A stretch of 64,000 nucleotides of DNA from Reichenbachiella ulvae. GTDB taxonomy: Bacteria > Bacteroidota > Bacteroidia > Cytophagales > Cyclobacteriaceae. The stretch covers positions 62,001 to 126,000 of the forward strand of contig NZ_JAOYOD010000001.1 in the NCBI RefSeq assembly GCF_025833875.1, given 5' to 3'. Shown one piece after another: positions 9,991 to 19,125 of this stretch; positions within the stretch are counted from its first letter, which is position 1; every line of letters begins with the position of its first letter. The notes below the pieces were generated by a model, which was not told where the DNA came from, made no database searches, and worked only from the letters and a program-made list of their open reading frames with translations. The translations under genes and the position numbers were made by a program.

Positions 9991-10018
9991 AGCGACCTTT
10001 AGAAGGTCGCTTTTTTTT
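9991..10018 (+). terminator. Rho-independent terminator
   Basis: Perfect 9-bp stem AGCGACCTT / AAGGTCGCT with a 3-base loop, followed by eight T residues. It ends the two-gene unit at 8798-9829. The rest of the 9830-10199 gap shows no gene. Confidence 0.92.
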
Positions 10019-10199
10019 GTTCTGATACTTGAATTATGTGCTTTCGCATCGTACAGTTAGGTGGACCGAAGGACCAGTAGAAAGATCGCACGGATCAACT
10101 GCTCTTTTTTTGATTGTTTGCTATTTTGGGCTACATCGCTTCAGATTTCCACATGATTGCTTATCTTCATTTCTGCAAACAGACACCTGATTTTGGCTT

Positions 10200-12614
10200 A
10201 TGATCTCAAACAGATTCACCCTGGTTTTTTTCTTGTTTTTATCTTCTCTATCTACGATAGCTCAAGAGGAACCGAAACTGAAAGAACAAGAAGAGCTGAA
10301 GCCGTATTCTCTTTCTGAAATACCAGTTGAATCAGAAAAGATGGTCAGTAAGATTAATGCAGAATACCTTAAGGTAATAGCCCAGCCGGTGGCACATCAA
10401 AATGCAGTGAAAATCGATTCGCTTGCCAAAAGAAAGGAGCAGATCAAAGGGTTTACCGCCTATGCCACAGAGCGCAACTATGGTTATTCTTTCATCGAAT
10501 CTTACTTGATCAAGTGGGATGAGTTTATTGCCAAAACACAAGCTCCGAAGCAGGTTTTGTCGACTTACACGGAAGCTTTGGGTAAAATTCGAGATGACCT
10601 GAGCACAGAAAAGAAAAAATGGGAGTTGACCCGGGTGAAGTTAAAAGAAGCTGACGAGATCCCAGATAATATTCTTGACCGTACCAAGATTATATTGGAC
10701 TATCTGGATGCAAACAGTAAACTAGTCTCAGACAGCCTAAGTCGTTCTTTGGATCTGCAAAACAGGATTGTAGATTTGACTTTGTCTGCTGAGACCGAAA
10801 GAGATAATCTGGAGCAGTTGTTAAAGCTGAAGTTTAGTAATCTGGTTTTTCAGAAGGAATATTCTCTTTTCAATCTACCTAACGATTCTTTGAAAAATGG
10901 AGACCGAAAGGAGTATCGAGATTATTATCTGGCTTATAACCTAAGAGAGTCGCGATTATTTCTTACTGAGGAGTGGGATTTTTTCACTAACCTGTCCATT
11001 CCTTTTATTCTGATTTTGGGGGTTATCCTCTGGTTAAGGAGCAATAGAGCTGAACTAGAGACACTCCATATCAAAGAACTGGAATTGGGGCAAGCCATAT
11101 TTGATCATCCCTTGTTGTCCTCGCTATTCTACACCTTGTTACTGACTTTAGGTAGCCTGCCATCGATTCCATTGCCTATAAAAATTGTACTTAGTACGGT
11201 GATATTGCTGTTATTCATCGTTATATCTTCCAAAATAATAGCTAAGCCTCTTCAGCTGGCGGTATACCTGATCAGCATTCACTACATCTCTATGCGGTTT
11301 ACAGACTTGTACATTCTCAATGATTTGATGTATCGTGTCTTTCAGCTTTTTGTTAACCTGACGCTCATGGCTTATTTGATTTATTTCATTCGCAATAAGG
11401 CAAGGATCGTCGAGCAGTATAATTATCAAGCCCTTTGGTTCAAACTGATGAGTTTTATGGCCCCCGTTTTTCTAGCCGCTTTGGTTGTATCAGCCATAGC
11501 CAATGCTGTGGGATACCTATATCTGGCATTTTTAATCAACGCTACCACGGTTAACTCCATATTAATTGCCATTTTATTTGGTGTGATTTATTCTACAACC
11601 ACTTCAGTTTTTGTGTTGTTTGTCAATACACCTATAGCCCAAAAGTCAATCTTAATCACACAGTATAAAGATTGGACGATTAAGAAATTTAGCCAGCTGG
11701 CTAAAATCGGATATTACTTTTGCTGGATCTATTTCACCCTAGCCTGGTTCTTTTTACTTGACTTTGTGCTAGAATTCGTCAATAGCATCCTTGAACTAGG
11801 AGTAGAAGTCAGGCATGTCAATATCACCATTTTGGGGGTAATTTCATTTGTCGTCATACTTGTTGGGTCATTTGGAATTGCTCAGTTGATTCGATTGCTT
11901 CTCAAGGACGAAATTTTGTCGAGGTTTCGCCTCAGTAAAGGGGTGCCGATGGCTATCAGCAGCATGACCTATTATGTTCTGATCTCTTGTGGATTCTTCC
12001 TTGCTTTATTTAGTCTTGGATTTAACCTCGAGAACCTTGGACTCTTGGCTGGTGCTTTGGGTGTGGGTATTGGTTTTGGATTACAAAACATCGTTAGCAA
12101 TTTTATTTCAGGCTTGATTCTGATTTTCGAAAGACCCATCACCATTGGGGATATAGTAAAGTTGGATGACATAGAGGGGGTAGTGGCGTCTATTGGGATT
12201 CGATCCAGCAAAATCCAACAATATGATGGTGCCGTGCTGATCGTGCCTAATTCAGACCTGATCAGTCAGAAAGTGGTAAACCATACACTTAGCGACGACC
12301 AGAGACGACTGATTTTTGAAATCCGAACAAAACCAGAGGTGGAACTGGAGTTGGTATTGTATCTGTTGCAAAGGGCAGCGGAGGAAGTGGACCCCGTATT
12401 AGAGGATCCTGCACCCAAGGCCTATTTCGAAGGGATAGATAAGCAATCTGCACATTTCAAACTCTACTACTGGGTCAATCGAGATATACTGGCTGCTAAA
12501 AGTGAAGTGGCGCTGCGTGCTCATGCTATCTTGAAAGAGTCGGGCATAGAGATTCTGGAGCAAAACATTGTGAAGATTGATAGAGGCGATTTGTCCGAGG
12601 AAAAGCTGAAATGA
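10200..12614 (+). CDS. Large mechanosensitive channel (MscS family, MscK-like architecture)
   Basis: An 804-residue inner-membrane channel. A signal peptide (about 1-21) precedes a periplasmic helical domain (about 25-260) rich in charged coiled segments. Around ten membrane helices follow between 265 and 620. The MscS core starts near 585, with the pore-lining helix rich in Gly/Ala (LAGALGVGIGFGLQNIVSNFISGLILIFE) and the beta domain (ITIGDIVKLDDIEGVVASIGIRSSKI) and then the C-terminal cage. Its size and layout match the large MscK/YbiO-type channels that release solutes at osmotic downshock. Its stop overlaps the start of the next gene by four bases. Confidence 0.92.
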   Translation: MISNRFTLVFFLFLSSLSTIAQEEPKLKEQEELKPYSLSEIPVESEKMVSKINAEYLKVIAQPVAHQNAVKIDSLAKRKEQIKGFTAYATERNYGYSFIESYLIKWDEFIAKTQAPKQVLSTYTEALGKIRDDLSTEKKKWELTRVKLKEADEIPDNILDRTKIILDYLDANSKLVSDSLSRSLDLQNRIVDLTLSAETERDNLEQLLKLKFSNLVFQKEYSLFNLPNDSLKNGDRKEYRDYYLAYNLRESRLFLTEEWDFFTNLSIPFILILGVILWLRSNRAELETLHIKELELGQAIFDHPLLSSLFYTLLLTLGSLPSIPLPIKIVLSTVILLLFIVISSKIIAKPLQLAVYLISIHYISMRFTDLYILNDLMYRVFQLFVNLTLMAYLIYFIRNKARIVEQYNYQALWFKLMSFMAPVFLAALVVSAIANAVGYLYLAFLINATTVNSILIAILFGVIYSTTTSVFVLFVNTPIAQKSILITQYKDWTIKKFSQLAKIGYYFCWIYFTLAWFFLLDFVLEFVNSILELGVEVRHVNITILGVISFVVILVGSFGIAQLIRLLLKDEILSRFRLSKGVPMAISSMTYYVLISCGFFLALFSLGFNLENLGLLAGALGVGIGFGLQNIVSNFISGLILIFERPITIGDIVKLDDIEGVVASIGIRSSKIQQYDGAVLIVPNSDLISQKVVNHTLSDDQRRLIFEIRTKPEVELELVLYLLQRAAEEVDPVLEDPAPKAYFEGIDKQSAHFKLYYWVNRDILAAKSEVALRAHAILKESGIEILEQNIVKIDRGDLSEEKLK

Positions 12615-12898
12615 CTATGGAAAACATCGTGAAAATAGAATATTGCACCCTTTGCCGATGGCAACTGCGTGCATTTTGGATGGCTCAGGAACTACTACAA
12701 ACCTTTCCGGACGAAATCCAGGAGATGCAGCTGCGTCCTACCACCGGTGGTATCTACAATATCTACCTCAATGGCCAATTGCTTTACTCGAGACAAGAAA
12801 AAGGAAGGTTTCCGGATATTAAGATACTGAAGCAGATGATTCGGGATGAAGTCTCTCCAGAGCGCGATCTGGGACATAGTGACCGAAAGGAGAAATAG
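12611..12898 (+). CDS. SelT/SelW/SelH-family thioredoxin-like protein
   Basis: A 95-residue protein of the Rdx (selenoprotein W-like) family. It has the beta-strand plus CxxC start (KIEYCTLCRW, Cys12 and Cys15; cysteine in place of selenocysteine), an amphipathic helix (AFWMAQELLQTFPD) and the TTGGIYNIYLNGQLLYSR segment typical of the fold's later strands. A redox role is presumed; its partner is unknown. Translation is coupled to the upstream MscS-type channel through ATGA. An ATG two codons downstream (MENIV) is an equally good start. It runs convergent to the permease gene with a 5-base gap. Confidence 0.85.
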   Translation: MTMENIVKIEYCTLCRWQLRAFWMAQELLQTFPDEIQEMQLRPTTGGIYNIYLNGQLLYSRQEKGRFPDIKILKQMIRDEVSPERDLGHSDRKEK

Positions 12899-12903
12899 TT
12901 AGG

Positions 12904-13881
12904 CTATAGGAGCAGATTAAATAAGTAACCAGATAGGATGATACAGAGGGTCACAACGCCAAAAAATATAGCAATGAGCTTTACGGTCATCACTTTTTTT
13001 AACAGCATGGCTTCTGGTAAGGACAAACCAACCACTCCCATCATAAAGGCAATCGCAGTGCCGAGTGGGATTCCCTTGCTGACCAGCACTTGAACGACAG
13101 GCAAAATCCCCGATGCATTAGAATACATGGGAATAGCCACAAGGGTCGCGATAGGGACTGCAAAAAGATTTTCCTTGTTCATGTATCTTTCGAAGAGACC
13201 TTCAGGAATATATCCATGCATCAACCCCCCAATGGCAATGCCGAAAATTACATAAGGTAAAATTCCTCCAAGAACCTTTCGCACTTCTGCCCAGATAATA
13301 GGTAGGCGATTTTTAAGGCTTTGGTCTTCAGATTGGAAAATGTCCTGTTCTCTCTGGGCATTGGATAGAAGCTCTTTGACCCATGGACTCAGGTAGCTTT
13401 CAAGTTTTAAACTCTGAAGTATGGCTCCCGATAGCGTACCCAGTAGCACGCCACTTAGGATATAGATGAGGGTAGTTTTTAACCCAAACAGGCCAACAAA
13501 AAGTCCAATGGCTACCTCGTTGACCAGTGGGGATGTGATCAAAAAAGAAAAGGTAACTCCAAGCGGGATGCCGCCTTTTACAAAACCAATAAACAAAGGA
13601 ACTGATGAGCAGGAACAAAAAGGAGTGACCACTCCAAAGAGGCTTGCCATCAGATACTCTGAGCCATACAGTTTTTTTCTGGACAGGTAATTTTTGACCT
13701 TGTCTATGGGGAAGTAGCTATTCACGACTCCCATGAGGAATATGACGAGCACCAGCAGAATGATAATCTTAATTGTATCGTATATGAAGAAATTCAGCGC
13801 CGCTGCTAAGTGTTGATTTGGGTTGAGGTTGAGGGCTTGGTAAACCAACCAATCTGCCAAATGCTGTACCCATTCAAACAT
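12904..13881 (-). CDS. Permease of the ArsP/SO_0444 type (PF03773-like)
   Basis: A 325-residue inner-membrane permease with about eight helices. The conserved TPFCSCSSVPLFIGF motif (Cys89 and Cys91) and the related downstream repeat AIPMYSNASGILPVVQ are the hallmarks of the family, which includes metal and organoarsenical effluxers. A hydrophilic loop (about 165-205) splits the two halves. A mini-thioredoxin gene lies 45 bases upstream in the same orientation, a pairing seen repeatedly in this family, so the two are read as one operon. A CRP-like palindrome lies about 107 bases before the thioredoxin start. The substrate cannot be read from sequence. Confidence 0.88.
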   Translation of the reverse strand: MFEWVQHLADWLVYQALNLNPNQHLAAALNFFIYDTIKIIILLVLVIFLMGVVNSYFPIDKVKNYLSRKKLYGSEYLMASLFGVVTPFCSCSSVPLFIGFVKGGIPLGVTFSFLITSPLVNEVAIGLFVGLFGLKTTLIYILSGVLLGTLSGAILQSLKLESYLSPWVKELLSNAQREQDIFQSEDQSLKNRLPIIWAEVRKVLGGILPYVIFGIAIGGLMHGYIPEGLFERYMNKENLFAVPIATLVAIPMYSNASGILPVVQVLVSKGIPLGTAIAFMMGVVGLSLPEAMLLKKVMTVKLIAIFFGVVTLCIILSGYLFNLLL

Positions 13882-13926
13882 GCCTGCTTATGTTTCTTTA
13901 GAAAAGTCGTGATCTGTTTTGGCTCT

Positions 13927-14163
13927 TTAGCTGAGCAGTGCGAGTACTTCATCTTTAGAGGGTACCCGCCCTTTTATTTTGATGGTGTCATTGACTACCA
14001 TGGCAGGCGTGGACAGCACATTGTACTTCATGATTTCTTCTATATCTTCTACCTTTTCAATTTGGGCATCTATTTGCTTTTCGGCCACCACTTCTTTTAC
14101 CACCTGGGTCATGGATTGACACTTTGGGCATCCGGTCCCTAATATTTTAATTGCTACGCTCAT
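13927..14163 (-). CDS. Small CxxC thioredoxin-family protein
   Basis: A 78-residue mini-thioredoxin (redox-active disulfide protein 2 type). The active site is GTGCPKCQ with Cys12 and Cys15, followed by the cis-proline region LSTPAMVVND. It lacks the flanking helices of full-length thioredoxins, as usual for the family. First gene of a two-gene operon with the permease; it may deliver reducing equivalents or metal to it, which is inference from context. Confidence 0.9.
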   Translation of the reverse strand: MSVAIKILGTGCPKCQSMTQVVKEVVAEKQIDAQIEKVEDIEEIMKYNVLSTPAMVVNDTIKIKGRVPSKDEVLALLS

Positions 14164-14269
14164 TTTTTTGGTGTTTTTTGTGAATGAAAGGATTGTTCTT
14201 TTATGAGGGAATACCCCAAAGTTCTACCGTCTTTTTCTTGATGTGAATCTAGCCCAGTGATCGGAGAAT

Positions 14270-14291
14270 AAATGTGACTAAAGTCACATTT
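14270..14291. promoter_or_regulatory. CRP/FNR-type perfect palindrome
   Basis: Perfect 10-bp arms AAATGTGACT and AGTCACATTT around a central AA. This is the classic TGTGA-N6-TCACA layout of CRP-class sites, and even the flanking AAA/TTT agree with the enterobacterial optimum. It lies in the divergent gap, 107 bases before the thioredoxin/permease start and 176 bases before the VOC gene. A CRP/FNR-family regulator is the likely binder; which gene it controls is inference. Confidence 0.7.
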
Positions 14292-14467
14292 GAAGATAAA
14301 ATTGACCGTGAATTCTCATCCTGATTCCCTGTTGAAAGTTGAGGAGGAAGCAGTGCCTATGGGTATCTTTTGTATCTAAAGAGTTAGTTGTTTTTTACTT
14401 TTTGCTTAATTTAATCCCTGAAGCCAATGGCTTCAAGCCTCAATCTCATTACCTAAACTCAATTGAT

Positions 14468-14839
14468 ATGAAACTCGGCGCTTTTTCTATTAGTCTCAAC
14501 GTAAAGGACATCCATGCTTCCAAAGCATTTTATGAAAAACTTGGCTTTACTGTATTCGGTGGGGACATCGAGATGAACTACCTGATCATGAAGAATGAGA
14601 GTACTCTGATCGGTTTGTTTCAGGGGATGTTCGACAGCAATATCCTGACCTTCAATCCTGGATGGGATGCTGATGCCAATGCATTGGAGCAGTTCGACGA
14701 TATACGACAGATACAAAAATCCCTCAAAGATCAGGGGGTCGATTTGGCAAGTGAAGCCGAGCCTACTGGCAGTGGTCCTGCTAGTATCACCCTAATTGAT
14801 CCAGATGGCAATGCCATATTGATCGATCAGCATGTTTGA
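14468..14839 (+). CDS. VOC (glyoxalase/bleomycin-resistance) superfamily protein
   Basis: A 123-residue VOC-fold protein. It starts [27 protein letters not shown], the standard first beta-alpha unit, and ends with the second motif [17 protein letters not shown]. The frame is open upstream to 14339, but the VOC fold begins at the ATG at 14468, so the upstream 43 codons are rejected. Substrate unknown; the superfamily covers glyoxalases, dioxygenases and antibiotic-binding proteins. It converges on the SpoIIAA-like gene with a 23-base gap. Confidence 0.88.
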   Translation: MKLGAFSISLNVKDIHASKAFYEKLGFTVFGGDIEMNYLIMKNESTLIGLFQGMFDSNILTFNPGWDADANALEQFDDIRQIQKSLKDQGVDLASEAEPTGSGPASITLIDPDGNAILIDQHV

Positions 14840-14862
14840 TATAGTGAATAGTTAATAGTCGA

Positions 14863-15216
14863 CTAAGAAACTAACCAATCTTTGGCTTCTTCTACAGAGT
14901 CGAAGGCTCTGGAGTGGTTGCCAGTGAATCGATTGTAGGCATTGAATAGTACTTTTTTGGCGCCCGTGATGCCCACTGCAGCTCTTTTGATGGTGAGGTG
15001 GCTGGTGACTTTGCCGCTTTCTTTGGCCTTTTCTAGCACTTCTTTTACGGCAAATACGCCTGTCATATTAGATAAGCGCAGTAGAGGTCTATTGAGATCT
15101 AGTGCATAGGCTGTGGCTTCTTCCATGGTTTTTAGAATATCCTCTTTGCTCATGTCGGTATAGTCGACGATTAGAATTTCTTTTCCCTGATGCCTGATGA
15201 GCTCATACCCTGCCAT
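14863..15216 (-). CDS. SpoIIAA-like (STAS/SEC14-type) small protein
   Basis: A 117-residue cytoplasmic protein. Strand-helix alternation (ILIVDYTDMS, RPLLRLSNMTGVF, RAAVGITGAKKVLFNAYNRF) and the terminal AFDSVEEAKDWLVS match the SpoIIAA-like family, in which a final helix carries the EAKDWL motif. Members are small alpha/beta proteins with proposed regulatory or lipid-binding roles. No partner is encoded next to it. Confidence in the fold is moderate and in function low. Confidence 0.72.
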   Translation of the reverse strand: MAGYELIRHQGKEILIVDYTDMSKEDILKTMEEATAYALDLNRPLLRLSNMTGVFAVKEVLEKAKESGKVTSHLTIKRAAVGITGAKKVLFNAYNRFTGNHSRAFDSVEEAKDWLVS

Positions 15217-15403
15217 AAATCTGAATTAATGTTTGCCTCAAAAATAAAAATATTGATTCATGATCAAAGAGTTTTGTTGGAATTGGCGACTGGAAAAATA
15301 CATGCTGCAAGAGAATACACTACGCTAGCTTTGAAAATAATGCTTATCTTCCTAAGGATTAATAATTTGGATTTAGTCTACTCACCTAATTAACTACCTA
15401 GCC

Positions 15404-16795
15404 TTGCTTATATTTTTCATTGTATTCTATTTACTGATTACCCTCGCTATCGGGTTTTGGGCCTCTCGAAAAATCAAGTCCTCGGGTGACTTTACACTGG
15501 CGGGCAAAAGCCTGAGCACTTCCTTCGTCGGGGTGACTTTGTTTGCAACCTGGTTTGGTTCCAGTCAGGTCCTGGCCAATCCTGGGCATTTTGTGGAGGA
15601 TGGGTTTATTTCCTTTCTGACGCTCACCATTACTGGGGTCTTCACTCTACTAGTCGTGGGCTACTTCTATGCTCGCAAGCTCTATCGAATGGATTTGGTC
15701 ACTGTAGGAGATTTCTTTCGCAAGCGCTATGGTCCTAAGATGGATCTGGCTGTATCAATCATTATGGTGTTGTCCTATCCGAGCTGGATTGCTGCTCAGT
15801 TGGTCGCCCTAGGATATTTATTTCAAGCGGTAATGGGCTTGCCCGTAGATATAGGCATAGTGTTGGGTGCTTCTATTGTAATCTTATACACCTATGTCGG
15901 AGGCATGTGGGCGGTGTCCTATACGGATATGTTGCAGAGTATTTTGATATTGCTGGGTCTGGTGATCCTCTATTTCGCTGTGATGTCTGAGACCGATGGG
16001 TTGGTAGACTTATTTTCTCATCAGCCCAGGTCTTTCTTTCGTTTGATACCGTCTGGGGGGATCGAGGAGTGGAATGATTACATCACGCTCTTATTGGCAT
16101 TTACAGCTGGCTGTATTCCGGTACAGGAGATATACCAGCGGGTGTTCTCTGCCAGGGACGAATTGGCAGCTCGAAATGGGCTTTATCTGGGAGCCTTCTT
16201 GCTATTGGTCGTGCCTTCGATACCTCTGGTGATTGCGCTGGCTGGTGCTCATCTTCACCCTGAACTCATCGGGGGTGATCATGGACAAGGTTTGATTCTG
16301 TCTCTGGTGGGGATGTTTACCAGTCTGCCGGTGCAGATTCTTTTTTATGGTGCCATGATATCTGCGATACTGAGTACCTCAAGTGGAGCTATGCTCGCAC
16401 CCGCTACCGTGGTGGGAGAGAACCTGATCAAACCCTATTTCCCCAATCTGCCAGACAAAAGACTATTGCTGTTTACCCGACTGAGTGTGATTCTGGTGGC
16501 GGCAGTTTCGTGCTTCTTTGCTTTCAACGACTCAGATATAGTAGCCCTGGTGGCTGCCTCGCTAAGTCTGGTACTGGTGTCGGTCTTCGTGCCTTTTACT
16601 GCAGGTTTGTTTTGGAAGCGAACCTCCCACTTCGGTGCATGGCTGTCCATGGGCTCTGGGGCAGCGGTCTGGTTGACCTGCTATGTCATGGACACGCAGA
16701 TAGACGCCACGATATATGGACTGGCCGCCAGCACAGTTACTTTGCCTATCGGGAGTTGGGTGAGGCCTGATAGGAATGAGAACCTCACTCCCTAA
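15404..16795 (+). CDS. Sodium:solute symporter (SSS family)
   Basis: A 463-residue inner-membrane transporter with about thirteen helices. Diagnostic parts are the N-terminal FWASRKIKSSGDFTLAGKSL, the ATWFGSSQVL segment, the YTYVGGMWAVSYTDMLQ motif and the helix with SAILSTSSGAMLAPATV near residue 325. The family couples sodium entry to uptake of proline, pantothenate, sugars or other solutes; the substrate is not clear. The start is a TTG (no ATG exists in frame between the preceding stop and the first helix). Its 3' end overlaps the convergent small lipoprotein gene by 11 bases. Confidence 0.9.
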   Translation: MLIFFIVFYLLITLAIGFWASRKIKSSGDFTLAGKSLSTSFVGVTLFATWFGSSQVLANPGHFVEDGFISFLTLTITGVFTLLVVGYFYARKLYRMDLVTVGDFFRKRYGPKMDLAVSIIMVLSYPSWIAAQLVALGYLFQAVMGLPVDIGIVLGASIVILYTYVGGMWAVSYTDMLQSILILLGLVILYFAVMSETDGLVDLFSHQPRSFFRLIPSGGIEEWNDYITLLLAFTAGCIPVQEIYQRVFSARDELAARNGLYLGAFLLLVVPSIPLVIALAGAHLHPELIGGDHGQGLILSLVGMFTSLPVQILFYGAMISAILSTSSGAMLAPATVVGENLIKPYFPNLPDKRLLLFTRLSVILVAAVSCFFAFNDSDIVALVAASLSLVLVSVFVPFTAGLFWKRTSHFGAWLSMGSGAAVWLTCYVMDTQIDATIYGLAASTVTLPIGSWVRPDRNENLTP

Positions 16796-17120
16796 TCCCC
16801 ACGATACCGATTAGCTCGGCCTTTTCATAAAAATCGCAAGTCTCATTTTGATTTAGACATAGTTGATTGCCATCACAGTCGGTAGGGTAGACGACCATAT
16901 CAGCACAGTGATTGCCTAGCAGGTAGTATTGCTTGTTTAGGTAGAGGTACTGAACCATAAAGAACTGACAACTAATCTCCTGATCATCGTAGGCCACCAT
17001 GTCGTTTTGCTCGAGATGGGATTGAAGGCAGTCTTCAATTTCTCCAGACTCATTCTCCTCTTCGCAACTTGCGGTCGCTAGCATGCCTATGATAGCTATC
17101 CAGTATATGTGTTTGATCAT
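16785..17120 (-). CDS. Small cysteine-rich lipoprotein
   Basis: A 111-residue predicted lipoprotein. The signal peptide MIKHIYWIAIIGMLATASC ends in a lipobox with Cys19. The mature part is acidic (EEENESGEIED) and then cysteine-rich (seven further Cys in about 90 residues, several within FYEK- and LCLNQNETC-type segments), suggesting disulfides and a small periplasmic or surface domain. The frame extends upstream to 17240, but the extension has no signal features and the ATG at 17120 fits the signal peptide. Function unknown. It borders repeat array A on its upstream side. Confidence 0.75.
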   Translation of the reverse strand: MIKHIYWIAIIGMLATASCEEENESGEIEDCLQSHLEQNDMVAYDDQEISCQFFMVQYLYLNKQYYLLGNHCADMVVYPTDCDGNQLCLNQNETCDFYEKAELIGIVGIRE

Positions 17121-17246
17121 TTTGTTTCTTTGTTTCTCCTCTCTATGACACGCATGGGGATGGGATGGTTGGAATCGAGGATGTAGAAAATGGGTGCAGC
17201 GATATCTCACCATGCAAAGTGTTGAGGGAACTGGGTACATCTAGTG

Positions 17247-17585
17247 TAGGGCATAGCCCTAGCGACAGGCTTCAGCCTGTGGATTAGAAATTGCATTAAC
17301 CTGGCTTTAGCCTAGAACTATTCGTGTCGTAGATGTTTTTGAATATGAGAAAGGATTTATGGCTAAAACCCTTTGTGGGGCGTATGGTTGGCTCCCAGTC
17401 TGAAGACTGGGGTAAGTTTGGGTGATCGCTGGCTTGCTGCTCTACTATTGCAGGTTCTCCGAACCTGTAATCCATATGGACTATAGGGCTGTGCCCGTAT
17501 GGGTTATTGCTGGCCTGCTGCTAGTGTTACGGCTGGAAGCCTCCTGGTTATAGTTTCCACAGGTTTATAAAACCTGCGGGAGGGT
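17247..17585. repeat. Multi-hairpin dispersed repeat, copy A
   Basis: A 340-bp non-coding element made of successive short palindromes: GGGC/GCCC, ACAGGCT/AGCCTGT, GGCT/AGCC, CCCAGTC/GACTGGG, CAGGTTC/GAACCTG and ACAGGTTT/AAACCTG. The same order and much of the intervening text recur in copies B (18361) and C (21129) and in part in D (23408), always in the same orientation. The element ends 13 bases beyond the 3' end of the neighbouring minus-strand gene. This resembles REP/BIME-type elements moved by a transposase encoded elsewhere, but the full composite is not one I can name. Confidence 0.8.
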
Positions 17586-17598
17586 ATAGAGCCAGTGC

Positions 17599-18234
17599 TT
17601 AATTGATATAATAGCTCAACTCTATGGTCACTGCTTCTTCTCCCAGGGTTCGGGTCAATTCGTAGTGGTTGCTCTGTAGGTATTCGTCAGAGAAGGTTAC
17701 TACTTCTTGATCGTCATAGCTCTCTATCTCTATTTTGTTGCTTTCGATATCGATTTTGAGTTCTTCGTGAGCAAATTCTGATTGTAGAACCTCCGACATC
17801 CAAAGTGCTTGTTCAAACACCTGATTCCAGTCGGCGTATTGGGATGTGTTTTGTGTGGTTTTCAAAAGCGCCGAAACACCGAAGCTATAGCAGCCCCCTC
17901 TTGATACATATAAGGTGTCACCATTGTCTAGTGGAATTGTAGCCGTTTTGGTTATGTCGTCCCATTCATAGTTTTCCAGTTCTTTGATCCCCTTTAAAAA
18001 TTCGTCTGTCTGGGTCGATTGATCAAAGATGCAGTCATCTTCTGGTTCTTTTTCTTGTGGTTCAACTTCCTCTGGTTCTTTTTCCTCTGGTACGATGATG
18101 TCAGTAGCTTGCTCTGTGACAACAGCTGTGAGAAGTGAATCTACGGAGCTGTCTTGATTGGCTGTTTCTCGATGGGTTGAGCTACAAGAAGTTACAAAAA
18201 CGAGTAGAACTAGTACACCGGTGATGTTTTTCAT
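17599..18234 (-). CDS. Lipoprotein, hypothetical, with acidic linker
   Basis: A 211-residue predicted lipoprotein: MKNITGVLVLLVFVTSCSS with lipobox Cys17. A glutamate/proline linker with repeated EKEPEE units (about 47-68) joins the anchor to a folded domain (70-211) rich in acidic and aromatic residues. I recognise no family. The layout (lipid anchor, flexible charged stalk, globular domain) fits a protein displayed at the membrane surface. It lies between repeat copies A and B; its stop is 13 bases from copy A. Confidence 0.72.
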   Translation of the reverse strand: MKNITGVLVLLVFVTSCSSTHRETANQDSSVDSLLTAVVTEQATDIIVPEEKEPEEVEPQEKEPEDDCIFDQSTQTDEFLKGIKELENYEWDDITKTATIPLDNGDTLYVSRGGCYSFGVSALLKTTQNTSQYADWNQVFEQALWMSEVLQSEFAHEELKIDIESNKIEIESYDDQEVVTFSDEYLQSNHYELTRTLGEEAVTIELSYYIN

Positions 18235-18360
18235 ACTGAATTGAATTAAGGTTATAATGGATCCAATCGGTTGTGATATTTAGGTGGGTGAAGATAGGTA
18301 GCGATTCTTTTCATTGCAAGTGATTGCTAGTGACGAGACTATTTTACTTCTAGGAGAGCG

Positions 18361-18660
18361 GCATAGCCTAGCCACAGGCTTTAGCCTGTGGATTAGAAAA
18401 GAAATTGATTTGGCTTTAGCCTAGAACTATTGGTGTCGCAGATGTTTTTGAATAGGGCGAAAAGATTTAAGGCTAAAGCCCTCTGTAGGGCGTATGGTTG
18501 GCTCCCAGTCTGAAGACTGGGGTAAGTTTGGGTGATCGCTAATTTGCTGTAATTGTCACGGCTTTAAGCCTCTGGCTCATTGTTTCCACAGGTTTGCCCT
18601 CCTGCGGAGGTCAGGAGAACCTGCGGGAGAGATGATAGTGAGATGTAGTTGCAAACTACA
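18361..18660. repeat. Multi-hairpin dispersed repeat, copy B
   Basis: Second copy of the element at 17247. It opens with the perfect palindrome CCACAGGCT-TT-AGCCTGTGG-type hairpin, continues through the same GGCT/AGCC, CCCAGTC/GACTGGG and CAGGTTT.../AACCTG hairpins, and carries an extra TGTAGTT/AACTACA hairpin at 18644-18660. The block that holds the GAACCTG hairpin in copy A is missing here. It lies 3' of the RDD-family gene. Confidence 0.8.
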
Positions 18661-18688
18661 CCTAGTAGGGTTTGTATCCTTATGGTCG

Positions 18689-19114
18689 CTAGGGGGTGTA
18701 TACAACCACTGTATTAGCCTTCTCATCTCCCCATCTTTTGTTGTCTTCACTAGCTGCAAGTACTAAGTATTCTATAGGCCAAATAACCAAGTAAAGATTA
18801 CGGATGAACAATTGTTTCTTGGAAGGTAATTGATAACTTTCTTCTGTTCTAACCATGATTCCCATAAGCCACCGTCCTGGACTTTTACCATAAAGTAGAT
18901 CTTTGCAGAAATAGAGCAAAAGAATAAAAGGAATGGTACCTAACATGGTGTTTCTTAAACCTGTTGGATCAAAATCTGATTCAAGCATATCTGATCCAGA
19001 TATAAGAAAAGATGAAAGTCCCCAAATGAATGTTATGATTATATGGTCTATTATAAATGAAACAGCTCTGTCATAAACATTTGCTTTTGTATAGTTAATT
19101 ACCGATTCGGTCAT
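18689..19114 (-). CDS. RDD-family membrane protein
   Basis: A 141-residue inner-membrane protein. The N-terminal YTKANVYDRAVSFIIDHIIITFIWG carries the Arg-Asp near helix 1, typical of RDD proteins; helix 2 is TMLGTIPFILLLYFCKDLLYG and is followed by the hallmark GKSPGRWLMGIMV; the third segment is LFIRNLYLVIWPIEYLVLAAS. The frame is open upstream to 19234, but that part reads through a dispersed repeat, so the ATG at 19114 is preferred. RDD function is poorly known (transport or membrane scaffolding). It lies in the repeat-rich accessory patch. Confidence 0.82.
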   Translation of the reverse strand: MTESVINYTKANVYDRAVSFIIDHIIITFIWGLSSFLISGSDMLESDFDPTGLRNTMLGTIPFILLLYFCKDLLYGKSPGRWLMGIMVRTEESYQLPSKKQLFIRNLYLVIWPIEYLVLAASEDNKRWGDEKANTVVVYTP

Positions 19115-19125
19115 AGGGTTAAATC

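Noticed and set aside
14339..14467. N-terminal extension of the VOC protein
   Set aside because: The extension has no conserved features, and the VOC fold starts exactly at the ATG at 14468.
18577..18759. Minus-strand 60-residue open frame
   Set aside because: It overlaps the end of the RDD gene and runs into a repeat copy; no coding features.
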